Shown in pieces: positions 14,939 to 22,315 of a stretch of 37,854 bases of DNA. The DNA lies in contig JAGWRZ010000135.1 of the NCBI GenBank assembly GCA_028876365.1, positions 1-37,854 on the forward strand, written 5' to 3'. This DNA comes from Acidobacteriota bacterium (GTDB lineage Bacteria > Actinomycetota > Thermoleophilia > Gaiellales > Gaiellaceae). The first letter of the stretch is position 1. Each line of letters starts with the position of its first letter. Under the pieces are notes generated by a model. That model was not told where the DNA came from. It did no database searches and was given only the letters and a program-made list of their open reading frames with translations. A program made the translations under genes and the position numbers.

Positions 14939-15208
14939 ATGGTCAAGCAGGTCGTCTTCATCGCAGCCCTCGTCGCCGCCGCGATGTTCGCGGTGAAAGA
15001 CCACCGCATCCTGCAGTCCGCGGGGCTGACCGGGTCGTGTGTCGTCGTCGAGACGGCCGCGAACGGCCAGCAGGTCGAGGCCTGCACGTCCGGGAAGCTC
15101 GAGGGCGCGCCCAACCTGAGCGGGAACGGCTGCACCGACGCCGGCCCGTATGCGGGCCGCGAGTACTGGCGCTGCCCGGCGCCGGTCGCCTCCGCACCCG
15201 CTCCGTAG
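14939..15208 (+). CDS. Small secreted protein, unknown function
   Basis: An 89-aa protein with an N-terminal hydrophobic segment (VVFIAALVAAAMFAV, residues 5-19) that could be a signal peptide or anchor. A short exported part follows, with four cysteines (GSCVVVE, EACTSG, NGCTDA, WRCPAP) that could form two disulphides. The ATG at 14939 is supported by GGGAG 7-9 nt upstream. It ends PAPVASAPAP. No family recognised. It sits between the ABM gene and the MoxR operon in the same direction, 65 nt after the former. Confidence 0.65.
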   Translation: MVKQVVFIAALVAAAMFAVKDHRILQSAGLTGSCVVVETAANGQQVEACTSGKLEGAPNLSGNGCTDAGPYAGREYWRCPAPVASAPAP

Positions 15209-15278
15209 GCTGCCTAAACAAATCCGGCCGAAAACAGTCTCAGTAGCCAAGAGTAGGCTTCCGACCGGGAGGTTGTCC

Positions 15279-16283
15279 GTGGCTGCCGAGGATCTGGGAC
15301 GGGCGAACGAGATCGCCGAGCGCCTGCTCGACAACATCGAGACGGTCGTCCACGGCAAGCGGGAGCAGATCAAGCTCGTCGTGGCCGCTCTGATGTGCAG
15401 CGGCCACGCGCTGCTCGAGGACGTCCCCGGGACGGCGAAGACGGTCCTCGCGCGCGCGATCGCAGGCTCGATCGACGGCGCCGTGGCCTCGCGCATCCAG
15501 TGCACGCCCGACCTCCAGCCGACGGACGTGACCGGCCTCTCGATCTTCAACCAGCTCGACCGCGACTTCGAGTTCCGCCCCGGTCCCGTGTTCGCGAACG
15601 TCGTCCTCGTCGACGAGATCAACCGTGCGATGCCGAAGACGCAGTCGGCGCTGCTCGAGGCGATGGCCGAGCAGCAGGTGACGGTCGACGGCGAGACGCG
15701 CCGCCTCGACGACCCGTTCCTCGTCATGGCGACGCAGAACCCGATCGAGTACGAGGGGACGTTCCCGCTTCCCGAGGCGCAGCTCGACCGCTTCTTCGTG
15801 AAGACGACGCTCGGCTACCCGGATGCGGACTTCGAGGCGCGCATCGTCGAGGAGCAGCTCGGCGGACATCCGCTCGGACGCCTCGCGCCCGTCGTCGGCC
15901 TGGAGGAGATCGTGACGCTGCGCGACGCCGTCGCACAGGTCTTCCTGCACGAGGCGGTCGCGCGCTGGATCGTCGAGCTCGTGCGCGCGACGCGCGAGAT
16001 CGAGATCGTCGCGATCGGGAGCTCGGTCCGCGGCACTCTCGCGCTCAACCGGGCCGCGCGCGCCTGGGCGGTGCTGCACGCGCGGCGCTACGTCACGCCC
16101 GACGACGTCGAGCGGCTGTTCGTCCCGGTGCTGATGCACCGCCTCCTCTTCCGACCGAGCTTCCTCGCCGAGATCAGGGATCACGGGTGGGAGGCGGCGA
16201 GCGCCGACGTCCGCCGGCGATGCCTCACGATCGCGCCGAAGCCGGGCTTCGACATCGACCTCGACGTGCCGGCGGCCGTGTGA
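15279..16283 (+). CDS. MoxR-family AAA+ ATPase
   Basis: A 334-aa MoxR ATPase, a chaperone-like AAA+ protein that typically works with vWA-domain partners to activate or assemble proteins. The Walker A is EDVPGTAKT (about 47-55), with Ala where a second Gly is common; the Walker B is VLVDEIN (about 109-115). The sensor region is MATQNPIEYEGTFPLPEAQLDRF, and a C-terminal lid domain follows. The GTG at 15279 is chosen because GGGAGG ends 6 nt upstream; TTG at 15273 is an in-frame alternative. A -10-like TAGGCT (15254-15259) could give a short leader. It heads a six-gene operon with DUF58, two vWA proteins and two membrane proteins. The stop lies in a small hairpin before the DUF58 start. Confidence 0.93.
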   Translation: MAAEDLGRANEIAERLLDNIETVVHGKREQIKLVVAALMCSGHALLEDVPGTAKTVLARAIAGSIDGAVASRIQCTPDLQPTDVTGLSIFNQLDRDFEFRPGPVFANVVLVDEINRAMPKTQSALLEAMAEQQVTVDGETRRLDDPFLVMATQNPIEYEGTFPLPEAQLDRFFVKTTLGYPDADFEARIVEEQLGGHPLGRLAPVVGLEEIVTLRDAVAQVFLHEAVARWIVELVRATREIEIVAIGSSVRGTLALNRAARAWAVLHARRYVTPDDVERLFVPVLMHRLLFRPSFLAEIRDHGWEAASADVRRRCLTIAPKPGFDIDLDVPAAV

Positions 16284-16297
16284 CGGCGTGACGCCGT
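16283..16297 (+). other. Small hairpin over the DUF58 start
   Basis: ACGGCG-tga-CGCCGT forms a perfect 6-bp stem spanning the end of the moxR-like stop and the first bases of the GTG start at 16296. It could dampen initiation of the DUF58 protein unless ribosomes finishing the upstream gene open it. Functional meaning is inferred. Confidence 0.3.
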
Positions 16298-17201
16298 GAC
16301 CGCCGCGGTCTTCCCGCTCATCCCGCGCCGGCGCGTCGTCGGCCTCGCGTTCGGAGGCGTGCGCAGCGTGCGCCGCGGCATCGGCTCGGACGTCGCCAGC
16401 ACGCGTCCGTACCGCCCGGGCGACGACGTCGCCTGGATGGACTGGGCCGCGTCCGCGAAGCTGTCGGCGGCGCGCGGCGAGGACGAGTTCATCGTCCGCG
16501 AGCGCTACGCCGACGAGGCGCCGCGTGTCGTCGTCGTCTGCGACCGGCGGCCGTCGATGGGGATCCGGAGCTCGGCGTTCCGCACGCTCGACAAGCCGGG
16601 CGCGATCCTCGCCGCGCTCGACCTGATCGGGACGAGCGCGCACGCGGCGCGCAGCCTCACCGGCTACGTCGACCACGCGTACGGCGGCCCGTTCTGGCGG
16701 CCGCCGCGAAGCGAGCGGCTCGCGGAGCCCGGGACGTTCGAGCGCCCCTTCGGCGCGCCCGAGGACGCGGTCGCGCGCGGGCTCGCGTTCCTCGGCGAGC
16801 ACCGCCGCGAGCTGCCGACGCAGGCGTTCGTCTTCGTCCTCTCCGACTTCCTCGTGCCGCCGGACATGGATGCATGGCAGCGGGCGCTCGAGCACCAGTG
16901 GGAGCTCGTCCCCGTCGTGCTGCAGGACCCGGTGTGGGAGAGCTCGTTCCCCCCGGTCGGCGGGATCACGATCCCGTACGCCCAGGCCGGGAGCGGGCGC
17001 GTCGTCCCCGTGTACGTGACCGACGCGGAGGCGACGCGCATCCGCGAAGACAACGAGGCGCGACGCGACGCGCTCGTACGCGACTTCCGCTCGCTCGGCA
17101 TCGAGCCGGTGGACGCGGGCTCGCACGACTACGCCGATCTGCTGTCGTCGTTTCTGCGTTGGGCCGACGTGCGCCAGATGTGGCGCGGAGCCGTCGCATG
17201 A
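16296..17201 (+). CDS. DUF58-domain protein
   Basis: A 301-aa protein with the DUF58 hallmark RPYRPGDDVAWMDW (37-50), followed by a degenerate vWA-like half: VVVVCDRRPSMG (about 78-89) takes the place of a MIDAS strand, and FVFVLSDFLVPPD (about 175-187) matches a later strand. Such proteins are standard partners of MoxR ATPases and are thought to be bound or remodelled by them. There are no membrane spans, unlike many DUF58 proteins, so it is probably cytoplasmic. The GTG start is 13 nt after the MoxR stop. Its own stop overlaps the next ATG by 4 nt. Confidence 0.88.
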   Translation: MTAAVFPLIPRRRVVGLAFGGVRSVRRGIGSDVASTRPYRPGDDVAWMDWAASAKLSAARGEDEFIVRERYADEAPRVVVVCDRRPSMGIRSSAFRTLDKPGAILAALDLIGTSAHAARSLTGYVDHAYGGPFWRPPRSERLAEPGTFERPFGAPEDAVARGLAFLGEHRRELPTQAFVFVLSDFLVPPDMDAWQRALEHQWELVPVVLQDPVWESSFPPVGGITIPYAQAGSGRVVPVYVTDAEATRIREDNEARRDALVRDFRSLGIEPVDAGSHDYADLLSSFLRWADVRQMWRGAVA

Positions 17202-18181
17202 AGGCGGTGCTCGCGGCGTTCGCCGGCGCGCTCGTCCTCGCGGGCGGCGCTCTCGGAGCGTCGGGGCCGCCGAGCTCGACGCCGTCCCCGTCCCAGTCCC
17301 CGTTCCCGATCCAGTCCGGGCTCCCCTTCCACGCATCCGGCTCGGTCATCGGGGAGGGGACGCCGCTCAAGGCGTACGCGAACATCGTCCCGACGGTGCA
17401 TCTGTTCGGCGACACGCTGCAGGCGAAGCTCGCGGTCGTGGCCGACACGCGGTGGGTCGACCCGGCGCGCCTTCGCGTCACCGCCGGCTTCGCGCCGTAC
17501 ACCACGGTCGCTGCGCCGACCGTGCTGCGCATCCACGTCGGTCGCTTCGAGCAGCTGACCTGGACGTGGGAGCTGCGCTGCCTGACCGCGAAGTGCGTCC
17601 CGGTCTCCCCGCCGAGCGAGACGCTGCACGTCTTCCGGTTTCCGTCCGCGCACATCGAGTACCTGAAGGCGAACGGCGCGAAGGACTTCGGGATCGACGC
17701 GACGTGGCCTGCGGTCGAAGTCCTCTCCCAGGTGAGCCCCGGTGTGGAGTCGGCGCTGCTCGACAACCGGAGGTACGACTGGCAGTACAGCCTGACGCCG
17801 GTGGTGGCGCCGACGTTCCGGATGTCCCCGATGCTCCTCTTCTGGCTCGCGCTCGGCCTCGCCGGTGCGGCCGCGCTCGGGTCGCTCTACGCCGGCGCCC
17901 GCTGGTATCGGGTCCTGCGCCCGCGTGCTGCGGCCGTGGATGCGGGACCGAGGCCGGCGCTCGACCGTGCGCTCGCGCTCCTCGCATGGGCGCACGAGCA
18001 CGGAGACGAGACGCTGCAGCGGAAGGCGTTCGAGCGCGTCGCGAGCGAGCTCGGCGTCGTGCCGGCCGTCGACGAGCTCTCGCAGGCGGCGCGCGAGCTC
18101 GCGTGGTCACCGGATGTGCCCGAGGACGAGGAGGTCGAGGCGTTCACCGAGGAAGCCCGCGAGAAGGGGCGCGGCGCGTGA
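17198..18181 (+). CDS. Membrane-anchored protein of the MoxR/vWA operon (BatD-like topology)
   Basis: A 327-aa protein with signal peptide (1-21), a Pro/Ser-rich linker (SSTPSPSQSPFP), and an exported beta-rich domain (about 45-205) with a Cys128/Cys133 pair. One transmembrane span (about 211-232, MLLFWLALGLAGAA) leads to an Arg-rich stop and an acidic helical cytoplasmic tail (about 250-327). The order signal peptide, beta domain, one span, cytosolic tail resembles the BatD/oxygen-tolerance type proteins of MoxR clusters, but sequence identity to them cannot be judged here. Start ATG overlaps the DUF58 stop (ATGA), and its stop overlaps the next GTG (GTGA). Probably an envelope sensor or scaffold for the vWA partners. 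Confidence 0.8.
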   Translation: MKAVLAAFAGALVLAGGALGASGPPSSTPSPSQSPFPIQSGLPFHASGSVIGEGTPLKAYANIVPTVHLFGDTLQAKLAVVADTRWVDPARLRVTAGFAPYTTVAAPTVLRIHVGRFEQLTWTWELRCLTAKCVPVSPPSETLHVFRFPSAHIEYLKANGAKDFGIDATWPAVEVLSQVSPGVESALLDNRRYDWQYSLTPVVAPTFRMSPMLLFWLALGLAGAAALGSLYAGARWYRVLRPRAAAVDAGPRPALDRALALLAWAHEHGDETLQRKAFERVASELGVVPAVDELSQAARELAWSPDVPEDEEVEAFTEEAREKGRGA

Positions 18182-19020
18182 GGCTTCCGACGCTGAACCG
18201 CACCGAGCCCGTCGAGCTCGCCCGCCTGCACACGCTGCGGGGCCCGATGGTGCGCACCTCGGCGGGACGCATTCTCCTCGCCGGCGCGCTCGCGGCGACG
18301 CTCGCGGGGATCGTCCTCCTCGCACGCTCTGCGGGCGCCGGCCGCGCGGCCGTGCTCCCGTCGGGCGCGACCACGGGGTGCGTCGCGCTCGACATGTCCG
18401 CGAGCATCTCCGGCCCCGTGTACGAGCGCGTGGCGACGACGCTCCGCGGCATCGTCAACGCGAACCAGGGGATCTGCCTCGTCATGTTCTCGGACACGGC
18501 GTACGAGCTCTTGCCGCCGAACTCGCCGCCCGGCGCGCTGCTCCAGTTCATCCCCTACTTCGTGCCGGTGCGCTTCTACGGCGGCTATCCCGTGTTCGCG
18601 CAGTCTCCCTGGGACCAGTTCAGCGGTGGGACGCGCATCTCGGCCGGCTTCGTCGCCGCCGACTCGGCGCTGAAGCGTGCGCACGTCAAGCACGGCGCCA
18701 TCCTCCTCATCAGCGACCTCGACGATTCCGTGGCCGACGAGCCGCAGCTCGACGCCGAGGCGCTCCAGCTCCGCAAGGAGCACATGCCGGTGCGCATCGT
18801 GCCGCTGTTCGCCGAGACGGCGAACAAGAACTACTTCGCCGGGCTCTTCGGCTCCAGGGCATTCGTCAACCCGGCGGCGTTTCGCCACAGCGCGCACAAG
18901 AGCGTGCAGCTGGTCGCGGCTGCGGCGCCGTGGGGGCTGCTGTCGCTCGGCGTCGTCCTCGTCATCCTGCTCGTCGGCAACGAACGGTGGAACGCCCGCC
19001 TCGAGGTGCAGCCCGCATGA
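18178..19020 (+). CDS. vWA-domain membrane protein (first)
   Basis: A 280-aa protein with one span near the N-terminus (about 31-50), a von Willebrand A domain (about 65-235) and a second span near the C-terminus (WGLLSLGVVLVILLVG). The metal-ion-dependent adhesion site begins LDMSAS (71-76), the DxSxS pattern, with SGGTRISAG supplying the Thr and LLISDLDDS the later Asp. The domain should lie outside the membrane if both spans cross. The GTG overlaps the preceding stop by 4 nt. It resembles BatA/BatB-type proteins that pair with MoxR ATPases. Confidence 0.85.
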   Translation: MRLPTLNRTEPVELARLHTLRGPMVRTSAGRILLAGALAATLAGIVLLARSAGAGRAAVLPSGATTGCVALDMSASISGPVYERVATTLRGIVNANQGICLVMFSDTAYELLPPNSPPGALLQFIPYFVPVRFYGGYPVFAQSPWDQFSGGTRISAGFVAADSALKRAHVKHGAILLISDLDDSVADEPQLDAEALQLRKEHMPVRIVPLFAETANKNYFAGLFGSRAFVNPAAFRHSAHKSVQLVAAAAPWGLLSLGVVLVILLVGNERWNARLEVQPA

Positions 19021-19655
19021 GCGCCCTCCGCCGACACCGGCTGGGCGTCGCGATGCTCGCCCTCGCCGGGCTCGCCGCGCTCCTCGTCCTCTTCGCGCTC
19101 GACGCGCGCACGTGGCAGACCTCGGTGCGGCGGGACGACATGCGCTTTCGCGCGCTGCTCGACCACAACGATCTGTGGAGGCCGGCGACCATTCTCCCCG
19201 GCGACCCGGCCGGCCGGGTCCTCCAGACGAGCGACACGATCGCGTGGCGGCACGCGCTCCAGTCGTTCTGGTACACGCACATCGGCGCGAACCCGCAGGC
19301 GCAGGCCGATCTGCCGACGCTGCGGGCGCGGGCGCAGGCGCAGCTCCTCGAGCTGACGACGAACGCGGCGACGGCGGAGGAGCGCTCCGATGCGGCGAAC
19401 CTCCTCGGCGTGCTCGTGATCACGACCCCGATCTCGGCAGGAAGCCAGACGGCACAGATCCAGGTGCTGAAGCAGTCGATCCAGTACTTCACACAGGCGG
19501 TGGAGCTCGACTCGGCCGACACCGACGCGAAGCAGAACCTCGAGCTCGTCCTGCGCGTGACGCGCCCCGGGAAAGGCCCCCTCGGGCGCGACGCGCACGC
19601 GGGCTTCGGGTTCGGCCGCGGCCACGGCACCTCGCTCATCGGCAACGGCTACTGA
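19017..19655 (+). CDS. Membrane-anchored helical protein of the MoxR/vWA operon
   Basis: A 212-aa protein with an N-terminal anchor (about 10-28) and an exported mainly helical domain (about 60-185). The segment SIQYFTQAVELDSADTDAK followed by QNLELVLRVT has the look of a TPR helix pair, as in BatC/BatE-like proteins of similar clusters. The C-terminal tail is Gly-rich (GFGFGRGHGTS). The ATG overlaps the preceding stop (ATGA); the stop overlaps the next ATG by one base (TGATG). Function is inferred only from position. Confidence 0.75.
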   Translation: MSALRRHRLGVAMLALAGLAALLVLFALDARTWQTSVRRDDMRFRALLDHNDLWRPATILPGDPAGRVLQTSDTIAWRHALQSFWYTHIGANPQAQADLPTLRARAQAQLLELTTNAATAEERSDAANLLGVLVITTPISAGSQTAQIQVLKQSIQYFTQAVELDSADTDAKQNLELVLRVTRPGKGPLGRDAHAGFGFGRGHGTSLIGNGY

Positions 19656-20629
19656 TGCTGCTCGGCATCTTCGGCGTCACCTTCCTCACGCCGGCCGACA
19701 CGGTCTTCGTGGTCGCCGCGGTCGCGCCGCTCGTGGCGCTCCTCGCGACCGAGCGACGTGCGGCGCGAGTTCGCGCCGTGCTCGGGCTGCGCGCGCCGGG
19801 AAGGCGCACCGTCGCGCAGACGGCGTCGGCGCTCGTCGCTCTGCCCGCGCTCGTCGCGGTCGCGGCGGCGCAGCCGGTCGTCGTCCGTCAGCAGCTCGTG
19901 CGGGAGCGCGGCGACGCGCAGGCGTTCTTCGTCATCGACACCTCCGAGTCGATGGAGGCGTCCTCGGGCCCGCACGGCCCGACGCGGATGGCGCGCGCAA
20001 AACGCCTCGCGGCGCGACTCCAGCTCGCGCTCGGCGACGTCCCCGTCGGGCTCGCGACGATGACCGACCGCGTCCTCCCGGACGTGATGCCGACGACCGA
20101 TTCCGCGCTCTTCGACCGGACGCTCGCGCAGTCCGTCGGGATCAACCGGCCTCCGCCGACGCTGGCGTACAGGCGCGACCGCGCGACGAACCTCCAGGCG
20201 CTCATCCCGGTCGTCAACTCGCACTTCTTCTCGGACGCGGCGAGGCGGCGCCTGCTCGTCGTCTTCACCGACGGGGAGGCCTCCCGCGACCTCGAGCTGT
20301 ACGGGCTCAGCATCGGCCACACGCTGCAGCCCGTGTTCGTGCACGTCTGGAGGCGCGGCGAGCGGATCTATCGCCACGGCCGGCCCGACCCCTTCTACGT
20401 CGCCGACCCGACGAGCGCGGCGCTGCTGCGCCGCGCCGCGGAGCTCGGCGGCGGGGCCGTCTTCGGCGAGAACCAGTTCGGCGCGCTCGTGCAGCGGGCG
20501 CATGAGGCGCTCGGCACGGGCAAGGCGGAGTCGCATGTGAGCGCATACGCGCGGATCGCCCTCGCGCCGTGGGTCGCGCTCGCCGGCGTGTTGCCGCTCG
20601 GCTTCCTCTTCTATCGACGTAATCTGTAG
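19655..20629 (+). CDS. vWA-domain membrane protein (second)
   Basis: A 324-aa protein with two N-terminal spans (about 5-31 and 55-73), a von Willebrand A domain (about 90-290) and a C-terminal span (WVALAGVLPLGFLFY) with a basic end. The MIDAS is VIDTSESM (93-100), the full DxSxS; RATNLQALI supplies the Thr and VVFTDGEAS the Asp loop. The domain layout is that of BatA/BatB. It closes the six-gene operon. The promoter-like TAATCT for the cyclophilin downstream lies inside its last codons. Confidence 0.87.
   Translation: MLLGIFGVTFLTPADTVFVVAAVAPLVALLATERRAARVRAVLGLRAPGRRTVAQTASALVALPALVAVAAAQPVVVRQQLVRERGDAQAFFVIDTSESMEASSGPHGPTRMARAKRLAARLQLALGDVPVGLATMTDRVLPDVMPTTDSALFDRTLAQSVGINRPPPTLAYRRDRATNLQALIPVVNSHFFSDAARRRLLVVFTDGEASRDLELYGLSIGHTLQPVFVHVWRRGERIYRHGRPDPFYVADPTSAALLRRAAELGGGAVFGENQFGALVQRAHEALGTGKAESHVSAYARIALAPWVALAGVLPLGFLFYRRNL
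20620..20625 (+). promoter_or_regulatory. -10 box of the cyclophilin gene inside the preceding stop region
   Basis: TAATCT ends 6 nt before the ATG at 20632 and includes codons just before the TAG of the vWA gene. This would give the cyclophilin a leaderless transcript of its own. GTAGGG between box and start could also act as a weak ribosome site for read-through mRNA. Confidence 0.4.
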
Positions 20630-20631
20630 GG

Positions 20632-21210
20632 ATGCTTCACGCCCCTCCCCCGATCCTGCTGAAGCCGGCCGCGCTGCACGCGCAGGCGCCCGCGAGCTTC
20701 GACGTCTCCTTCACGACGACGAAAGGGACGTTCGTCGTATCGGTGCACAGGGCCTGGGCGCCGCGCGGCGCGGACCGCTTCTACAACCTCGTCAAGGCGG
20801 GCTTCTACAACGGGAACGAGTTCTTCCGCGTCGTCGAGGGCTTCGTCGTCCAGTTCGGGATCAGCGGCGACCCGAAGGTGTCGAGCGCCTGGCAGAACGC
20901 GAACATCCGCGACGATCCGGTGAAGACGTCGAACACGGTCGGAACGCTGACATTCGCGGACGCGGGGCCGAACACCCGCACGACCCAGCTCTTCATCAAC
21001 CTCGCGAACAACGGTCCGAGCCTGGACAGCCAGGGCTTCGCGCCGTTCGGGAAGGTGACGAAGGGGTTGGCGGTCGTGAAGAAGCTGTACGGCGGCTACG
21101 GCGAGGCTCCGTCGAACGCGCAGCCCGAGATCGCCTCTCAGGGGAACACGTTCCTGAAGAAGAGATTCCCGAAGCTCGACTCCATCCTGCGGGCTCGATT
21201 GGTGAAGTGA
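20632..21210 (+). CDS. Peptidyl-prolyl cis-trans isomerase, cyclophilin type
   Basis: A 192-aa cyclophilin that speeds proline isomerisation. The core runs from about residue 24 (DVSFTTTKGTFVV). The catalytic arginine is in FFRVVEGFVVQFG, RTTQLFINLANN carries the Gln and Phe of the active site, and FAPFGKVTKGLAVV follows. The Trp of cyclosporin-sensitive forms is not present (SLDSQGF region), as in many bacterial members. There is no signal peptide, so it should be cytoplasmic, although the first 22 residues (Pro/Ala-rich) are extra to the fold. The tail FLKKRFPKLDSILRARLVK is basic. Confidence 0.92.
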   Translation: MLHAPPPILLKPAALHAQAPASFDVSFTTTKGTFVVSVHRAWAPRGADRFYNLVKAGFYNGNEFFRVVEGFVVQFGISGDPKVSSAWQNANIRDDPVKTSNTVGTLTFADAGPNTRTTQLFINLANNGPSLDSQGFAPFGKVTKGLAVVKKLYGGYGEAPSNAQPEIASQGNTFLKKRFPKLDSILRARLVK

Positions 21211-21374
21211 TGCAGCCGACCTCCATCGCCTCGCACGTCTGACGGCTCGACAACGCCGAACGTGTTTCGGCGGCGCTCCGGCGAGGCGCGATCCTTGCCA
21301 ATTCCCGCGTAAGGGAAGAGAATCCCTCGCTCGTGGGCCCCGGCCATTTCACCGACAGGGTAAGGAGGTCGTTC

Positions 21375-21806
21375 ATGAGGGTCCTGCTGTCGCTGCTCGT
21401 CGTCGCCGCGGCGATGAGCCAGGCTGCCGGCGCAGGCGCGGCGCCGAGTCGATCGGCCGATCTCTGCAGCGTCGCCAAGAGCGTGCGCGCGTCGATCACG
21501 AAGTCCGGCGCCTCCATCACGCCGAGCTCGACCACCTCGATCACGTCGCTCGAGGCTTCCCTCAAGAGCACGTACACGCATATCAAGGCGGCGGAGTCGG
21601 TCGCGCTCGCGAACTCCCCCGGCTCGCTCAAGCCGCACTTCGAGCGTGTGTTCGCCTTCGACAACCAGGTCTACGCCGAGCTGTCGGCGGCGCACTGGAA
21701 CATCCTCGCGTTCGCGAAGAACGCAAAGTCGCTCGAGGCCGGGGCGTTGAAGATCAAGCCCGACCTGCTCGCGATCGAGGCGTACTTCGCGAAGTGCAAG
21801 GCGTAG
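21375..21806 (+). CDS. Small secreted helical protein, unknown function
   Basis: A 143-aa protein with a clear signal peptide (RVLLSLLVVAAAMSQAAGAGA|AP). A mature domain of about 120 residues is predicted largely helical (SLEASLKSTYTHIKAAES, HFERVFAFDNQVYAEL, DLLAIEAYFAKCKA), with Cys34 (DLCSVAK) and a Cys near the end probably linked. The ATG at 21375 is fixed by a textbook Shine-Dalgarno (AAGGAGGT, about 6 nt upstream). No family recognised. The 164 nt before it contain a short GCCGAA/TTCGGC hairpin and no other gene. Confidence 0.75.
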   Translation: MRVLLSLLVVAAAMSQAAGAGAAPSRSADLCSVAKSVRASITKSGASITPSSTTSITSLEASLKSTYTHIKAAESVALANSPGSLKPHFERVFAFDNQVYAELSAAHWNILAFAKNAKSLEAGALKIKPDLLAIEAYFAKCKA

Positions 21807-21838
21807 ACGGCTGACCGCTCGCCGCCACGGATAGGTCT

Positions 21839-21879
21839 CGAGCCAGAGGGAGACGCCGCAGTTTGCTCCCTCTGGCTCG
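21839..21879 (+). terminator. Perfect 14-bp hairpin, probable terminator without T-run
   Basis: Arms CGAGCCAGAGGGAG (21839-21852) and CTCCCTCTGGCTCG (21866-21879) pair perfectly around a 13-nt loop, 33 nt after the stop of the secreted helical protein. The bases after it (CTTGGACAG) are not T-rich, so termination may depend on the stem alone or on Rho; it could also be a regulator site or RNA-stability element. Confidence 0.5.
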
Positions 21880-22007
21880 CTTGGACAGACCCGACGATCC
21901 GCCGAAGCCCCGGCCGCAAACGGTGCTTCGAACAGTTCGGATACTGAGTCGGTCGCGGATGAGAAGAGATGCGGCGCCGTGTGGGTTCGGTATGAGCGCT
22001 TCCGGCG

Positions 22008-22013
22008 TAGACT
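22008..22013 (+). promoter_or_regulatory. -10 box for the 65-residue protein gene
   Basis: TAGACT ends 7 nt before GTG at 22021, and no Shine-Dalgarno is visible, which fits a leaderless transcript. The -35 region (around 21986) is weak. Confidence 0.4.
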
Positions 22014-22020
22014 CCGGCCG

Positions 22021-22218
22021 GTGGCCGAGTTCACGTGGGATGTTCATCTTCCGGGCGAGGACCTCCCGCGCCGGGTGACGACGGACTTCCTGCTGAGCGA
22101 GGGCGAGGAGCTGGCCGTCGGTGGACGGACATGGACGATCGAGCGCGTCGACACCGACCGATCGATCGACGAACCGACGGGGATCGTCACGGTGATCCCG
22201 CCGCACGAACCGCACTGA
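22021..22218 (+). CDS. Small hypothetical protein (65 residues)
   Basis: A 65-aa protein, acidic and predicted mostly beta: FTWDVHLPGED, RRVTTDFLLSEGEEL, VGGRTWTIERVDTD, GIVTVIPPHEPH. The pattern suggests a small barrel-like fold but no family is recognised. The start is taken at GTG 22021 because a -10 box sits 7 nt before it; a GTG at 21979 would give 79 aa with an Arg-rich N-terminus and is less likely. It ends just before tRNA-Cys on the other strand. Confidence 0.6.
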   Translation: MAEFTWDVHLPGEDLPRRVTTDFLLSEGEELAVGGRTWTIERVDTDRSIDEPTGIVTVIPPHEPH

Positions 22219-22220
22219 AG

Positions 22221-22291
22221 AGGCGCCTACCGGAGTCGAACCGGTGTACCAGGTTTTGCAGACCTGTGCCTAACCACTCGGCCAAGGCGCC
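22221..22291 (-). tRNA. trnC: tRNA-Cys (anticodon GCA)
   Basis: On the minus strand the arms fold as a cloverleaf: acceptor GGCGCCT / AGGCGCC, anticodon stem CAGGT / ACCTG around the loop CTGCAAA (anticodon GCA), T-arm CCGG-TTCGACT-CCGG. The discriminator base is T, as expected for tRNA-Cys. The length is 71 nt and CCA is not encoded. Confidence 0.96.
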
Positions 22292-22315
22292 CGACGGCGC
22301 CCATCGTACCCGGGG

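Noticed and set aside
15240-17336. A 698-codon minus-strand frame opposite the MoxR and DUF58 genes
   Set aside because: Arg-rich low-complexity shadow of two genes with clear motifs.
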